Assembly: GCA_002317155.1 (NCBI GenBank)
Contig: DCIR01000009.1
Span: 1-63,230, forward strand
Length of the DNA: 63,230 nt
DNA from: Lachnospiraceae bacterium UBA1721
GTDB lineage: Bacteria; Bacillota; Clostridia; Lachnospirales; Lachnospiraceae
Direction: 5' to 3'
Shown here: positions 26,590 through 35,120 of the stretch, one piece after another
How positions within the stretch are numbered: position 1 is the first letter of the stretch
Layout of the letters: each line of letters starts with the position of its first letter
Notes under the pieces: model-generated
Database searches by the model: none
What the model saw: only the letters and a program-made list of their open reading frames with translations
What the model was told of the DNA's origin: nothing
Translations under genes and position numbers: made by a program

Positions 26590-28464
26590 ATGTGTTTAGT
26601 AGAGAAAAAGATAACAATTATAACGCCTTGTCACAATTCTGAAAAGTTTTTGGCCGATTGTTGGTTATCAATAAAAAATCAGACAATAGGAATAGAGAAC
26701 TTAGTGTGTATCTTTGTAGATGATGCTTCAACAGATTCAACCTGGGACATGATTCTTCAAATTGAGGCTGAAGCCCCTGATTCCGTAATCGCGTTAAAAT
26801 TAGAGGAAAATTTGCGACAAGGCGGAGCTAGAAATGCGGCATTGGCATATGTTGATACTCCTTATGTGCAATTTCTGGATTCAGATGATTGCTTATGCAC
26901 TAATGCGTGTGAAATCCTATATGATTATGCTCAAAAATATAATGCCGATTTAATTCAATTTGGGCAGCAGCATAGTTATGATAGTGTATCAATAGCTGAT
27001 GCATATATAGAAGAAAGTGAACCGGTTTGTTTTAATATCTCAAATGTAGAATCTCGGAAATTTTTTTTGAATTCAAATGTAATATCATATTGTCACTCAA
27101 ATAAATTCTATAGTGCGGCTCTTTTGCAAAAAAGTGGTGTAGTATTTGCTGAAAAGAAAATATTTGAGGAGCCTCCTTTTGTATACCCTCAATTATTTTA
27201 TGCAGAAAATATATTGTTAGCGAAAGAACAATTATATATTGTAAGACTTCACTCTGAAAGTACGATGAGTAAGGATAAAGTCAATCATTTTTATGATTTA
27301 CCCAATGTACAATATGAACTTTTCCAATTTATGCTTCAGAAAGAAGATATATATCCAATATATAGAAATGAAATTAACTCTTATTTTCTTTGGAGTTTTT
27401 ATATATTGACGATTATGTCGGCATATCAGGTTAAAGGAAGTTTATCTATTGAATATTTCAACTTCATGCAAAAACTCTGTAGGATGATTGATCAAGATTG
27501 GATAACGAATCCGATTAATTATTCATATGGAAAAAATGCAATAGATATAATTTCATCAATGAATTATGACATTGATTCACAAGATAAATTAGATGCATTT
27601 CTACAGTCTAACATTGTTGAGAGTATGTATAATGAGATAGCAGGCAAAAATAGAATTGTTCCTAATTTACTGGTAACACGTTCTAAAGGTAATGTTTTGG
27701 TGAATGAGACGTATGAGCAGACTGAATCATCTCCGTTTGTAAGCATTATTCTTACTACTTATAACAGGGCTTCTATAGTAACGAAAGCGATAAATAGTAT
27801 ACTTAATCAGACTTATAAGAATTTTGAATTAATTATTGTGGATGATTGCTCATCAGATTTGACAGAGGAAGTTATTGCGCAGATAAATGATTCTAGAATT
27901 GTCTACATAAAAAATAAGAGAAATCTAGGTGCAGGAGGTTCTAGAAATGTTGGTATAAAAGCAGCAAAATATGACCTGATTGCTTTTGAGGATGATGATG
28001 ATTTATGGCATGCTGATAAGCTCGAAAAGCAGATTAAACTCATGCTGGAATGTGATGAACGAGTTGGTATGGTTTATTGCGAATATGAAAAGAGAGCGTA
28101 CAATCTGCAAGAAAGCAGAGTAATTCCGGATAAATGTATCGAATTAGAATTTAAGTCGGGGTATATATTCCCTTATATGTTAAGAAGAAATGTTATTGGG
28201 GCAGATACTGTAATAATAAGAAAAAAAGCATTAGATAAAGTTGGCTTATTCAGGGAAGATTTGATATGCTTCGAGGATTGGGAACTATTTTTACGATTGT
28301 CTAAAGAGTACTATATAATACTCTATCCTGAGGTGCTGTTAGATGTAAATGTTACGTCAGGAAGTGTGTCTTTTAAGAATCCTGAAATTCAGTTAAAAAT
28401 CATTAGAGAGGTTCAAAGTGCTTACAATAGAGATTTTGAACGCTTTAATCTTGTTATGTCATAA
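26590..28464 (+). CDS. Tandem GT2 glycosyltransferase
   Basis: 624 aa. Two complete family-2 GT-A domains: the first at about 5-220 (ITIITPCHNSEKFL, VDDASTDSTWDM, QFLDSDDCL), the second at about 380-600 (VSIILTTYNRASIV, VDDCSSD, FEDDDDLWHADKLEKQ). Between them lies about 150 residues of helical linker. Tandem GT2 proteins often make alternating or sequential linkages, like polymerising synthases, but neither domain has a membrane anchor. AGGTG lies before ATG 26590. It is 38 bp after the CgeB gene, same strand, no terminator between. Confidence 0.86.
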   Translation: MCLVEKKITIITPCHNSEKFLADCWLSIKNQTIGIENLVCIFVDDASTDSTWDMILQIEAEAPDSVIALKLEENLRQGGARNAALAYVDTPYVQFLDSDDCLCTNACEILYDYAQKYNADLIQFGQQHSYDSVSIADAYIEESEPVCFNISNVESRKFFLNSNVISYCHSNKFYSAALLQKSGVVFAEKKIFEEPPFVYPQLFYAENILLAKEQLYIVRLHSESTMSKDKVNHFYDLPNVQYELFQFMLQKEDIYPIYRNEINSYFLWSFYILTIMSAYQVKGSLSIEYFNFMQKLCRMIDQDWITNPINYSYGKNAIDIISSMNYDIDSQDKLDAFLQSNIVESMYNEIAGKNRIVPNLLVTRSKGNVLVNETYEQTESSPFVSIILTTYNRASIVTKAINSILNQTYKNFELIIVDDCSSDLTEEVIAQINDSRIVYIKNKRNLGAGGSRNVGIKAAKYDLIAFEDDDDLWHADKLEKQIKLMLECDERVGMVYCEYEKRAYNLQESRVIPDKCIELEFKSGYIFPYMLRRNVIGADTVIIRKKALDKVGLFREDLICFEDWELFLRLSKEYYIILYPEVLLDVNVTSGSVSFKNPEIQLKIIREVQSAYNRDFERFNLVMS

Positions 28465-28556
28465 AAGTGTTACATATTTTATTGGGGTATAGGTAGTTAT
28501 TAGTAGGTTAATTATAATTTATCAGTAATTAATATGTGAGGCAGTTAAGTAAAACT

Positions 28557-29462
28557 ATGTTTTTGCGAGAGAATCTATTACCGGAAGAGAAAAGATATTT
28601 AATAGATTACTTAAATAGTAATTATGATTATTGCTATTTAAGTGCAATGCATAATATACAGGTTATTGAAAAACCAGAAGTAATCATTACTGGTTCATCG
28701 CACGGACTTGATGCTATTAACGCGTATAGGTTGCCATCAAGAGCTGTTAACCTATCAATGCATACACAGGATTTGTATTATGATTATCTTAATATATTAA
28801 AGGCAGTGTCACAAAATGAAAATATCCGAGTATGTGTAGTTACTGTAGGATATTATAGTCTTCATTATGATTTATCAAGGACTAGTTATAACTATAGATG
28901 TTATGAAGTGTATAAACCATTATTCAATGATATTCATAATGCTAAAGCAGATTATGTTGGTAAGTGTTTTAAGAATCCATCTGAGAGTGAGAAGGATTTT
29001 TATACGTCTTATTTTGCACAATATAATCATTATTATGGGCCGGCTGTATTAAGAGATCATACGAATGGTGAGATTAGAAAACATGGTGGTTGGTGTAATC
29101 TATCAGCTATAGAACGAGAACAGTATGCTCAAAATCGTGCTGATAAGCATAATAAACATATTAAGTATATAGATACATATAAAGAAAATAGTGGTACACT
29201 TCTTAAAATTGCTGAGTTGTGTCATGAAAAAAATATACGTCTTTTAGTAGCTGTAATGCCGTTCACTCAAGAATATATGAGGCATATATACGCTGGATAT
29301 AAGGATATATTGATTGAACAGTTGGAACGGATTCCGTATGGAGTCGAATTTATTGATTTTAATGAGGCGGACTGTTTTTGTACGGAAGATTTTGTTGATT
29401 CAGACCATGTAAGTGATAGTGGAGCTGAAAAAGTAACAGAGATCTTAAAAGACTATGTTTAG
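28557..29462 (+). CDS. SGNH-hydrolase-like protein (possible acyl-esterase or O-acyltransferase partner)
   Basis: 301 aa from ATG 28557; a GTG at 28536 would add seven residues and neither start has a good SD. Block I is VIITGSSHGLDAIN (Ser in GSS rather than GDS), followed by LLVAVMPFTQEYM and, near the C-terminus, DSDHVSDSGAEK, which supplies the Asp-His pair of block V. No signal peptide or membrane segment is seen. This layout recalls DltD-like and glycan O-acyl-modifying SGNH proteins. With the FkbH-like gene upstream it may add or remove acyl decorations. The function is inferred from fold signatures only. Confidence 0.62.
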   Translation: MFLRENLLPEEKRYLIDYLNSNYDYCYLSAMHNIQVIEKPEVIITGSSHGLDAINAYRLPSRAVNLSMHTQDLYYDYLNILKAVSQNENIRVCVVTVGYYSLHYDLSRTSYNYRCYEVYKPLFNDIHNAKADYVGKCFKNPSESEKDFYTSYFAQYNHYYGPAVLRDHTNGEIRKHGGWCNLSAIEREQYAQNRADKHNKHIKYIDTYKENSGTLLKIAELCHEKNIRLLVAVMPFTQEYMRHIYAGYKDILIEQLERIPYGVEFIDFNEADCFCTEDFVDSDHVSDSGAEKVTEILKDYV

Positions 29463-29554
29463 TTTTTTTACAATTAATAGTGAAATGAAAAATGCCACTA
29501 TGGTTTAGGCTATAGGAAGGTACAAGCCTGGCAAGGATGCTAAGGAGTTTTTAC

Positions 29555-30631
29555 ATGAAAGCATACAGACTGCATGGAATAGCAGATTATAGATTAGAAG
29601 ATATATCAGAGCCTTCTGCTCAGGCAGGTGAGGTACTTGTAAAGGTAAAAGCAGCGGGCATATGCGGATCTGATATTCCTCGTATATATAAGACCGGAGC
29701 ATATCATCATCCGATGACCCCCGGACATGAGCTTTCCGGAGAGGTTGTCAGCGTCGGCGAAGGTGTGGATACATCATGGACTGGCAAGGCTGTTGGCGTT
29801 TTCCCTTTGATTCCTTGCATGGAGTGTTCATCTTGTCGCAAGAAATTATACGAGATGTGTAAGCATTACAATTACCTTGGCTCGCGTACCGATGGTGGCT
29901 TTGCTGAATATGTGCGTGTGCCGGAATGGAACCTTATAGAGTTACCTGAAAATGTTACATTCAAGCAGGCGGCAATGATGGAACCTATGGCTGTGGCGGT
30001 TCATTCTATTAGACGAAGTGGTTTGCTTGATGCTGCCGGTAATGTGACTGCTGACAGTAAGAATAAGAAGATAGCAGTATGCGGTTTGGGCACAATCGGA
30101 TTGTTTATTGTTATGTTTTTGAAGGGGCTTGGTTTTGGCAGTGTTTACGTTGGAGGTAATAAGGATTTCCAGTTTGACAAGGCAAGCAGTCTTGGAGTGG
30201 ATCTGAATGATTGCTGTGATATTCGTAAGCAGGATATTGTGGAGTGGATATTAGGCAGGACAAATGGTGAAGGCGTTGATGTATTCTTCGAGTGTGTCGG
30301 AAAGAAGGAAGTACTAAACCAGGGTCTTAATTGTGTTGCAGCAGGTGCAACTTTGCTTTTGGTTGGCAATCCGGCAAGCGATATGGAGATGGATAAAGCT
30401 TCATATTGGAAGATACTTAGGCAGCAGCTTACTGTCAGAGGAACCTGGAATTCAAGTTTTACACATGATTTAGGTGATGATTGGCATTATGTTTTATCAT
30501 GCCTTGAAAATGGTCTGATTCATCCGGAAGATATGATTACTCACGAGCTTTCGATGGATAATATGATGCATGGTTTTGAACTTATGCGCGATAAGTCGGA
30601 AGACTACGTCAAGGTGATGGTATTGTTTTAA
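29555..30631 (+). CDS. Zinc-dependent polyol/sugar-phosphate dehydrogenase (GatD-like)
   Basis: 358 aa from ATG 29555, which has AAGGAG 7 bp upstream. A medium-chain dehydrogenase: catalytic zinc ligands in AAGICGSDIPRI and TPGHELSG, the structural-zinc Cys set CMECSSCRKKLYEMC, and a NAD-binding Rossmann motif AVCGLGTIGLFI. The stretches GICGSDIPRI and GSRTDGGFAEYV match galactitol-1-phosphate 5-dehydrogenases closely, although related enzymes such as ribulose-5-P reductases cannot be excluded. Its DNA is visibly less AT-rich than the transferases upstream. With the epimerase at 5004-5663 it could supply an unusual sugar or polyol phosphate for the glycan. Confidence 0.82.
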   Translation: MKAYRLHGIADYRLEDISEPSAQAGEVLVKVKAAGICGSDIPRIYKTGAYHHPMTPGHELSGEVVSVGEGVDTSWTGKAVGVFPLIPCMECSSCRKKLYEMCKHYNYLGSRTDGGFAEYVRVPEWNLIELPENVTFKQAAMMEPMAVAVHSIRRSGLLDAAGNVTADSKNKKIAVCGLGTIGLFIVMFLKGLGFGSVYVGGNKDFQFDKASSLGVDLNDCCDIRKQDIVEWILGRTNGEGVDVFFECVGKKEVLNQGLNCVAAGATLLLVGNPASDMEMDKASYWKILRQQLTVRGTWNSSFTHDLGDDWHYVLSCLENGLIHPEDMITHELSMDNMMHGFELMRDKSEDYVKVMVLF

Positions 30632-30666
30632 TTACATTTCAAGGAATTCTAAAAGGGAGATTATAT

Positions 30667-31794
30667 ATGAGCTCTGTTAAGCCATACGATTACCTTATAG
30701 TAGGTGCCGGTCTTTTCGGCTCTGTATTTGCAAGAGAAGCAGCAGATAACGGAAAAAAAGTTCTTGTAATAGACAAGCGCGAGCATATTGCGGGAAATGT
30801 ATATACCGAGAAGATTGAAGGCATTAATGTTCATAAGTATGGTGCACATATTTTCCATACAAATAATAAAAGAGTTTGGGACTATGTGAACAAGTTTATA
30901 GAGTTCAACAGATTTACTAATTCTCCGGTAGCAAATTATAAGGGAGAGTTGTATTCGCTTCCCTTCAATATGTATACCTTCAATAAGATGTGGGGTGTGG
31001 TGACTCCCGAGGAGGCAATGGCCAAGATTGAAGAGCAGCGCACAGAAATAAAAGGTGAGCCGCAGAATCTTGAAGAGCAGGCTATATCGCTGGTTGGCAG
31101 GGATATATATGAGAAGCTGGTAAAAGGATACACAGAAAAACAGTGGGGGAGAGATTGCAAGGAACTTCCTGCATTTATTATCAAGCGTCTGCCGGTCAGA
31201 CTTACATTCGATAACAATTATTTCAATGCTTTGTATCAAGGGATTCCTGTTGGCGGCTATACCAAGCTGGTTGAGCATATGCTTGACGGCATAGATGTGC
31301 AGCTGGGAGAGGATTATCTTACCAAGAAGGATTATTGGGATGCTCAAGCTGATAAAGTAATCTATACCGGTGCGATTGATGCATATTTTGATTTTAAGCT
31401 TGGTAATTTGGAATACAGAAGTGTTAGATTTGAAAACGTGATTTTAGATATGCCGAATTTCCAGGGAAATGCAGCTGTTAATTATACTGACAGAGAGACA
31501 CCTTGGACCAGAATCATTGAGCACAAATGGTTTGAATTTGGCAAAGATGAAGCTGGTAATGATTTGCCTAAAACTATTATCAGTAGAGAGTATAGCTCTG
31601 AGTGGAAGCCTGGCGACGAGCCTTATTACCCTGTAAACGATGAGAAAAACAGTAATCTCTATAGTGAGTACAAGAAGCTTGCTGACGAGGAATCCAATGT
31701 AGTATTTGGAGGTAGGTTGGGTGAATACAAATACTATGATATGGATGCGGTAATAGCGTCTGCATTGGATTGCGCTGATAAGTTACTGAAATAA
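30667..31794 (+). CDS. glf: UDP-galactopyranose mutase
   Basis: 375 aa, the standard length. FAD-binding Rossmann motif YLIVGAGLFGSVFAREAAD at the N-terminus, then GAHIFHTNNKRVW and FNMYTFNKMWG, a conserved UGM block around the substrate site. The enzyme interconverts UDP-galactopyranose and UDP-galactofuranose using reduced FAD. Its presence means the glycan made here, or another surface polymer of this cell, contains galactofuranose. AAGGGAG lies before ATG 30667, 35 bp after the dehydrogenase; the CgeB gene follows 21 bp later, so the three form one unit. Confidence 0.94.
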   Translation: MSSVKPYDYLIVGAGLFGSVFAREAADNGKKVLVIDKREHIAGNVYTEKIEGINVHKYGAHIFHTNNKRVWDYVNKFIEFNRFTNSPVANYKGELYSLPFNMYTFNKMWGVVTPEEAMAKIEEQRTEIKGEPQNLEEQAISLVGRDIYEKLVKGYTEKQWGRDCKELPAFIIKRLPVRLTFDNNYFNALYQGIPVGGYTKLVEHMLDGIDVQLGEDYLTKKDYWDAQADKVIYTGAIDAYFDFKLGNLEYRSVRFENVILDMPNFQGNAAVNYTDRETPWTRIIEHKWFEFGKDEAGNDLPKTIISREYSSEWKPGDEPYYPVNDEKNSNLYSEYKKLADEESNVVFGGRLGEYKYYDMDAVIASALDCADKLLK

Positions 31795-31815
31795 ATGTGA
31801 CAATAGAGGACTTTT

Positions 31816-32991
31816 ATGAAAATCCTATTTCTAACATGGAAAAGCTTTGGCAACGATGATGTCCTTGCTGCATTTCGTGCAAAGGGTCATACCGTAACCG
31901 AATTGCCATACGATGATAAATCTGAGCCCACTGATAAGGTTGCTGTTGATAAATTTGCGCAGCAGGTGAAGAGTAAAAATGTTGATTGTGTATTCTCATT
32001 TAACTACTTCCCGGTGGTTGCATTGGCGTGCAAAGATTTAGGCATGCCATACCTTTCATGGATTTATGACAGTCCATATGTGCGTATCTATCATTATTCG
32101 ATAGTTTTCCCCACAAATCATGTATTCGTGTTTGATAGTTCTATTTATTTGGAATTCCAGCAAAATGGTATTAACACCGTTCATTTTTTGCCGATGGCTG
32201 CTAATACCGATAGACTGAGTGCGATGACCAAGTTTGCAGATTTCAGTAGAACCGAATGGAATAATAAGCATGATGTGGCTTTTATCGGCTCACTTTATAC
32301 TGAGAAGCATCAGTTTTATCAGAGAATGGATAAAATCAGTGATTATACACGCGGATATCTTGAGGGACTGATGAAGGCTCAGATGCAGGTGTATGGTTAC
32401 AACTTTATTCAGGATACTTTAAAAAACAATCCTGATATTATCAAAGATATGCAGGATTCACTGCCGATGACACCTAATCCGGATGGCGTTGAGACGGTTG
32501 AATATCTGTTTGCACAATATGTAATCAATAGACAGATTACAGCCATTGAGCGCCAGGAGATTTTGAAGAAGGTTTCTAGCAATTTTGGATTGGATTTATA
32601 TACTCCGGATAAGGCGTTTAAGCTTGACGGTTGTACCAATCACGGATTGGTAGACTATTATGATATGGCTCCTTACGTATTTAAGAAGGCAAAGATCAAT
32701 CTTAACATCTCACTTCGCAGTATTATCGCTGGTATGCCGCTTAGGGCTTTTGATATTATGGGCGCAGGTGGATTTTTGATGACAAATTATCAGTCGGATT
32801 TCCTGGAGTTTTTCACACCCGGTGAGGACTATGAGTACTATGACAGCCAGGCTGATCTGATGAATAAGATTGAGTATTATCTTGCGCATGAGGATGAACG
32901 TGCGGCGATAGCACGCAGTGGATTTGAAAAGATTGCTGCGCATCATACCTATGAACACAGGGTCGATGAGATGCTGAGCTATCTGGTGTGA
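31816..32991 (+). CDS. CgeB-family (DUF3880) glycosyltransferase, copy 3
   Basis: 391 aa. DUF3880 N-terminal lobe (CVFSFNYFPVVALACKDLG, LSWIYDSPYVRI) and CgeB donor lobe (FKKAKINLNISLRSIIAGMP, FDIMGAGGFLMTNYQ). Placed directly after glf, it is the natural candidate for using UDP-galactofuranose, though nothing in the sequence proves donor choice. TAGAGG lies before ATG 31816. It is the last gene of the island on this strand and is followed by two hairpins. Confidence 0.87.
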   Translation: MKILFLTWKSFGNDDVLAAFRAKGHTVTELPYDDKSEPTDKVAVDKFAQQVKSKNVDCVFSFNYFPVVALACKDLGMPYLSWIYDSPYVRIYHYSIVFPTNHVFVFDSSIYLEFQQNGINTVHFLPMAANTDRLSAMTKFADFSRTEWNNKHDVAFIGSLYTEKHQFYQRMDKISDYTRGYLEGLMKAQMQVYGYNFIQDTLKNNPDIIKDMQDSLPMTPNPDGVETVEYLFAQYVINRQITAIERQEILKKVSSNFGLDLYTPDKAFKLDGCTNHGLVDYYDMAPYVFKKAKINLNISLRSIIAGMPLRAFDIMGAGGFLMTNYQSDFLEFFTPGEDYEYYDSQADLMNKIEYYLAHEDERAAIARSGFEKIAAHHTYEHRVDEMLSYLV

Positions 32992-33025
32992 TAATATATT
33001 AGTCTGTATAGATATATGTAGAAAA

Positions 33026-33088
33026 TTCTAGGCGGATCTACTTGTGTGCATATTCCGCTAGAACAGCATGACTGTCCCGGAGGGACAG
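33026..33088. terminator. Two hairpins at the end of the glycan island
   Basis: Hairpin 1 pairs 33026-33036 with 33054-33063 (one bulged G). Hairpin 2 is a perfect CTGTCCC/GGGACAG stem at 33072-33078 and 33082-33088 with loop GGA. Neither has a long T tract. The region lies between convergent genes and may stop both transcripts, or be part of the dispersed structured repeats seen elsewhere in this window. Confidence 0.45.
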
Positions 33089-33107
33089 CTCGCATTCCGC
33101 TTGAAAA

Positions 33108-33872
33108 TTAAATAATCCCACTTTCTAACTGATGAATTAAGACTTTCTTTTGTATAGAATCCGGATATTCTGCCAATAGATTATTTAACTTTTCTTTATT
33201 AATGGATATAGTACGATATTCTTTTAGGTAATGACTGTTTAGCCCAAAATATGGACTGAAGGATTTAGAGTATGCCTTCTTGATGGCTTCGTCAATGGAG
33301 ACAGTGTTTAGGTCTATTTTGCTACCTACCAAAAGAGATTTTCCATTGTCAAAAATGGGGGCTAATGAGTATGAGTTATTTGACATTATGATTCCATAAT
33401 TATTGAAATGACGATCTGTATTTAATATTATCTCATCTAAATAGAATATATTGGCTAGATAAGTTCGTATGTCAAGACCGGTCACTTCGTCAATAAAATT
33501 AATTACATATTGTATTGCATCGTCATAGTCCATTTTTGAGGTTATTGATGCCAAATCGTATCCACGTATGTTTTTGAAGAGTCGATAGAAGGTAATAAAC
33601 TCGTCATTTGAGGTGTCCTTTCTAAAATCTTCACAATAGCAGCCTTGTTCACCATTTATGATTATTTTGTTATAGCGGACATATTGTTCTGCAGAGAGAT
33701 TAGAACAGTCCAGAAGAATGGTGGATAGGCACTCTGCGTCTGCTTCTCCTCCATAATTATCTATTTTGTACCAATTGTCATTATGATTATATTTGATTTG
33801 TGAGCCATCACTGGTACTGTAATCTCTGATGATATATGAGGGATCTACTGTTATTTCTTCTGTTTTATACAT
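33108..33872 (-). CDS. HipA-like kinase (putative toxin)
   Basis: 254 aa. The HipA kinase core is visible: WYKIDNYGGEADAECL near 34-49 resembles the ATP-binding Lys region, NTDRHFNNYGII near 151 is the catalytic loop (D-x-H-x2-N type), and LAPIFDNGKSLL near 170 holds the metal-binding Asp. The protein is much shorter than E. coli HipA (440 aa). Its start overlaps the upstream XRE gene by 8 bp, so the two are co-translated. HipA toxins phosphorylate aminoacyl-tRNA synthetases; here the target is unknown. Could instead be a regulatory kinase without toxicity. Confidence 0.72.
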   Translation of the reverse strand: MYKTEEITVDPSYIIRDYSTSDGSQIKYNHNDNWYKIDNYGGEADAECLSTILLDCSNLSAEQYVRYNKIIINGEQGCYCEDFRKDTSNDEFITFYRLFKNIRGYDLASITSKMDYDDAIQYVINFIDEVTGLDIRTYLANIFYLDEIILNTDRHFNNYGIIMSNNSYSLAPIFDNGKSLLVGSKIDLNTVSIDEAIKKAYSKSFSPYFGLNSHYLKEYRTISINKEKLNNLLAEYPDSIQKKVLIHQLESGII

Positions 33873-34368
33873 ATCTTACTTCCTTATAAGTCAATAATTC
33901 TCCGGGAAAACGAAACCAAATATTATCTTGATACATCTTGCCATGGGTGCGCTTGCAGATTTCATAGGGATTATACTCTTTGAGACCGATGAGAGCGAGA
34001 AGCTGTTGAAGGTCAGGTCTGTTTTTATCCCAGCATCTGTCTTGTAGTATGCCTCCAAATTCATAACGGGTCATTTTGTCAGTATAGAATAGTTGCTTTA
34101 TTGGATGTGTCGTGTAACGGGTAATATATGCATACATTGAATCTAGCCTTACGGTGGCTGTCTTCTCATCCTTCCAATATGTTTCCATGAATAGTTCAGT
34201 GTTTTCTGTAAATATTGATAACTCTATAAGTTGTGGAACATATTCAGGAGGTGTAGAACCGTTGCGTTCCCATTTTTGAATTGTTCTTAATGGAATACTG
34301 AATTTATCCGCGAATTCTTTTTGGGTAAGTTTAGTTTGTTGTCTAAGCGATTTTATTGTATTCATCAT
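33865..34368 (-). CDS. XRE-family HTH protein paired with the HipA-like kinase (putative antitoxin)
   Basis: 167 aa from the ATG at 34368, which is preceded by GAGGAAA; ATGs further upstream overlap the SD. Residues 1-60 are an XRE helix-turn-helix (TKLTQKEFADKFSIPLRTI, then QKWERNGSTPP). Residues 70-167 are an extra domain (YAYITRYTTHPIKQLFY; LLALIGLKEYNPYEICKR; IWFRFPGE) that ordinary HipB antitoxins lack. The extra domain could be a split-off piece of the kinase, as in tripartite HipBST systems, or a sensor. The gene precedes and overlaps the kinase gene, the usual antitoxin-first order. Confidence 0.7.
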   Translation of the reverse strand: MMNTIKSLRQQTKLTQKEFADKFSIPLRTIQKWERNGSTPPEYVPQLIELSIFTENTELFMETYWKDEKTATVRLDSMYAYITRYTTHPIKQLFYTDKMTRYEFGGILQDRCWDKNRPDLQQLLALIGLKEYNPYEICKRTHGKMYQDNIWFRFPGELLTYKEVRYV

Positions 34369-34484
34369 ATGTTTCCTCATATGTTGCAAAATTTATTTAA
34401 AGATTACTTATGATTACAGAGTACTCTATTGGAGTAGTAAAATCAAGTAGAATGGCGCGAACGGAAGATAAAGCTTGAAACACT

Positions 34485-34506
34485 GATATACTTGTGCAAG
34501 TATATC
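34485..34506. promoter_or_regulatory. Perfect 10-bp palindrome, likely operator
   Basis: Two 10-bp arms (34485-34494 and 34497-34506, GATATACTTG and its complement) flank TG. It lies between the - strand XRE/HipA pair and the + strand gene remnant. With no T tract it is better explained as a dimeric repressor site, perhaps for the XRE protein, than as a terminator. Confidence 0.5.
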
Positions 34507-34539
34507 CGCCTCTTTTATACTCTCTATGAGGTAAATAAT

Positions 34540-34677
34540 ATGGGCACATCATCTACTAAAGCTAAAAATAAATATAATAAATCCAATTATGAAATATACA
34601 TTATGAAGATTATTGATGAATTCAATAACATCACAAATACCGTGCACCCCTTTCGGGAATGCACGGTATTTGCTTAA
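34540..34677 (+). pseudogene. Remnant of a small ribbon-helix-helix-type gene
   Basis: ATG 34540 follows TGAGG by 8 bp. The product begins MGTSSTKAKNKYNKSNYE, an opening I associate with small Arc/ribbon-helix-helix-like proteins of Lachnospiraceae that normally continue for about 20-40 more residues. Here the frame soon drifts and its stop lies just beyond the hairpin at 34635-34671, so the last residues are read from terminator DNA. That indicates an internal deletion or decay of a small DNA-binding gene. Family recall is from memory and unverified. Confidence 0.4.
34635..34671. terminator. Strong hairpin after the gene remnant
   Basis: Perfect 12-bp stem AAATACCGTGCA/TGCACGGTATTT (34635-34646 with 34660-34671) with an inner CCC/GGG pairing. 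It stands between the + strand remnant and the convergent desulfoferrodoxin gene and could act in both directions. Confidence 0.7.
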
Positions 34678-34742
34678 GATAAAGAGGAATTTGGGAACTG
34701 AGGGATACGCACTTATTGAGGGAAGGCGTTACCTCTCATATA

Positions 34743-35120
34743 TTAAAAATTGGTGACCCACAAGCCGTGGATATTGCAGTATGCGTACACAGCGACAGGA
34801 GTCTCCTCTTTGCCGAGGTGGAAGCATACTCGTGGGTCTTTGCCGCGGGGGATAAATTTTTTGTAGTAACCGCGACAGGTTTCCAATGCTATCCAATCAA
34901 TATAATGATCGGCGGTGGCAGGATGGATGGTTTCTCCTACCATGACTTTTACTTTACAATCCTCTACTGTACATTTTGGAATATGCTTTTCCTTATCACC
35001 ATCTGAGGTTCCGGGCATAAGCTGTACCATTTCCTGGCCGCAACATGAGGGAATATTTCCGGAGAAATTCTCGAAGATTACAATATTCCCGCATAGTGGG
35101 CATTCATAAAATACTCTCAT
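34743..35120 (-). CDS. dfx: Desulfoferrodoxin / superoxide reductase
   Basis: 125 aa. N-terminal rubredoxin-like iron site with four Cys (FYECPLCGNIV and PSCCGQEM), then the superoxide reductase domain with its His/Cys ligands: EKHIPKC, GETIHPATADHYIDW and AYCNIHGLW. The enzyme reduces superoxide to hydrogen peroxide in the cytoplasm using a non-haem iron centre, a defence typical of strict anaerobes. AAAGGAAAG lies before the start. It is a single-gene unit opposite the XRE regulator at 35426. I see no frameshift or loss. Confidence 0.93.
   Translation of the reverse strand: MRVFYECPLCGNIVIFENFSGNIPSCCGQEMVQLMPGTSDGDKEKHIPKCTVEDCKVKVMVGETIHPATADHYIDWIALETCRGYYKKFIPRGKDPRVCFHLGKEETPVAVYAYCNIHGLWVTNF

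Noticed and set aside
30661..31347. 228-codon open frame opposite glf
   Set aside because: A long antisense frame produced by the codon pattern of glf; its translation has no domain signature.
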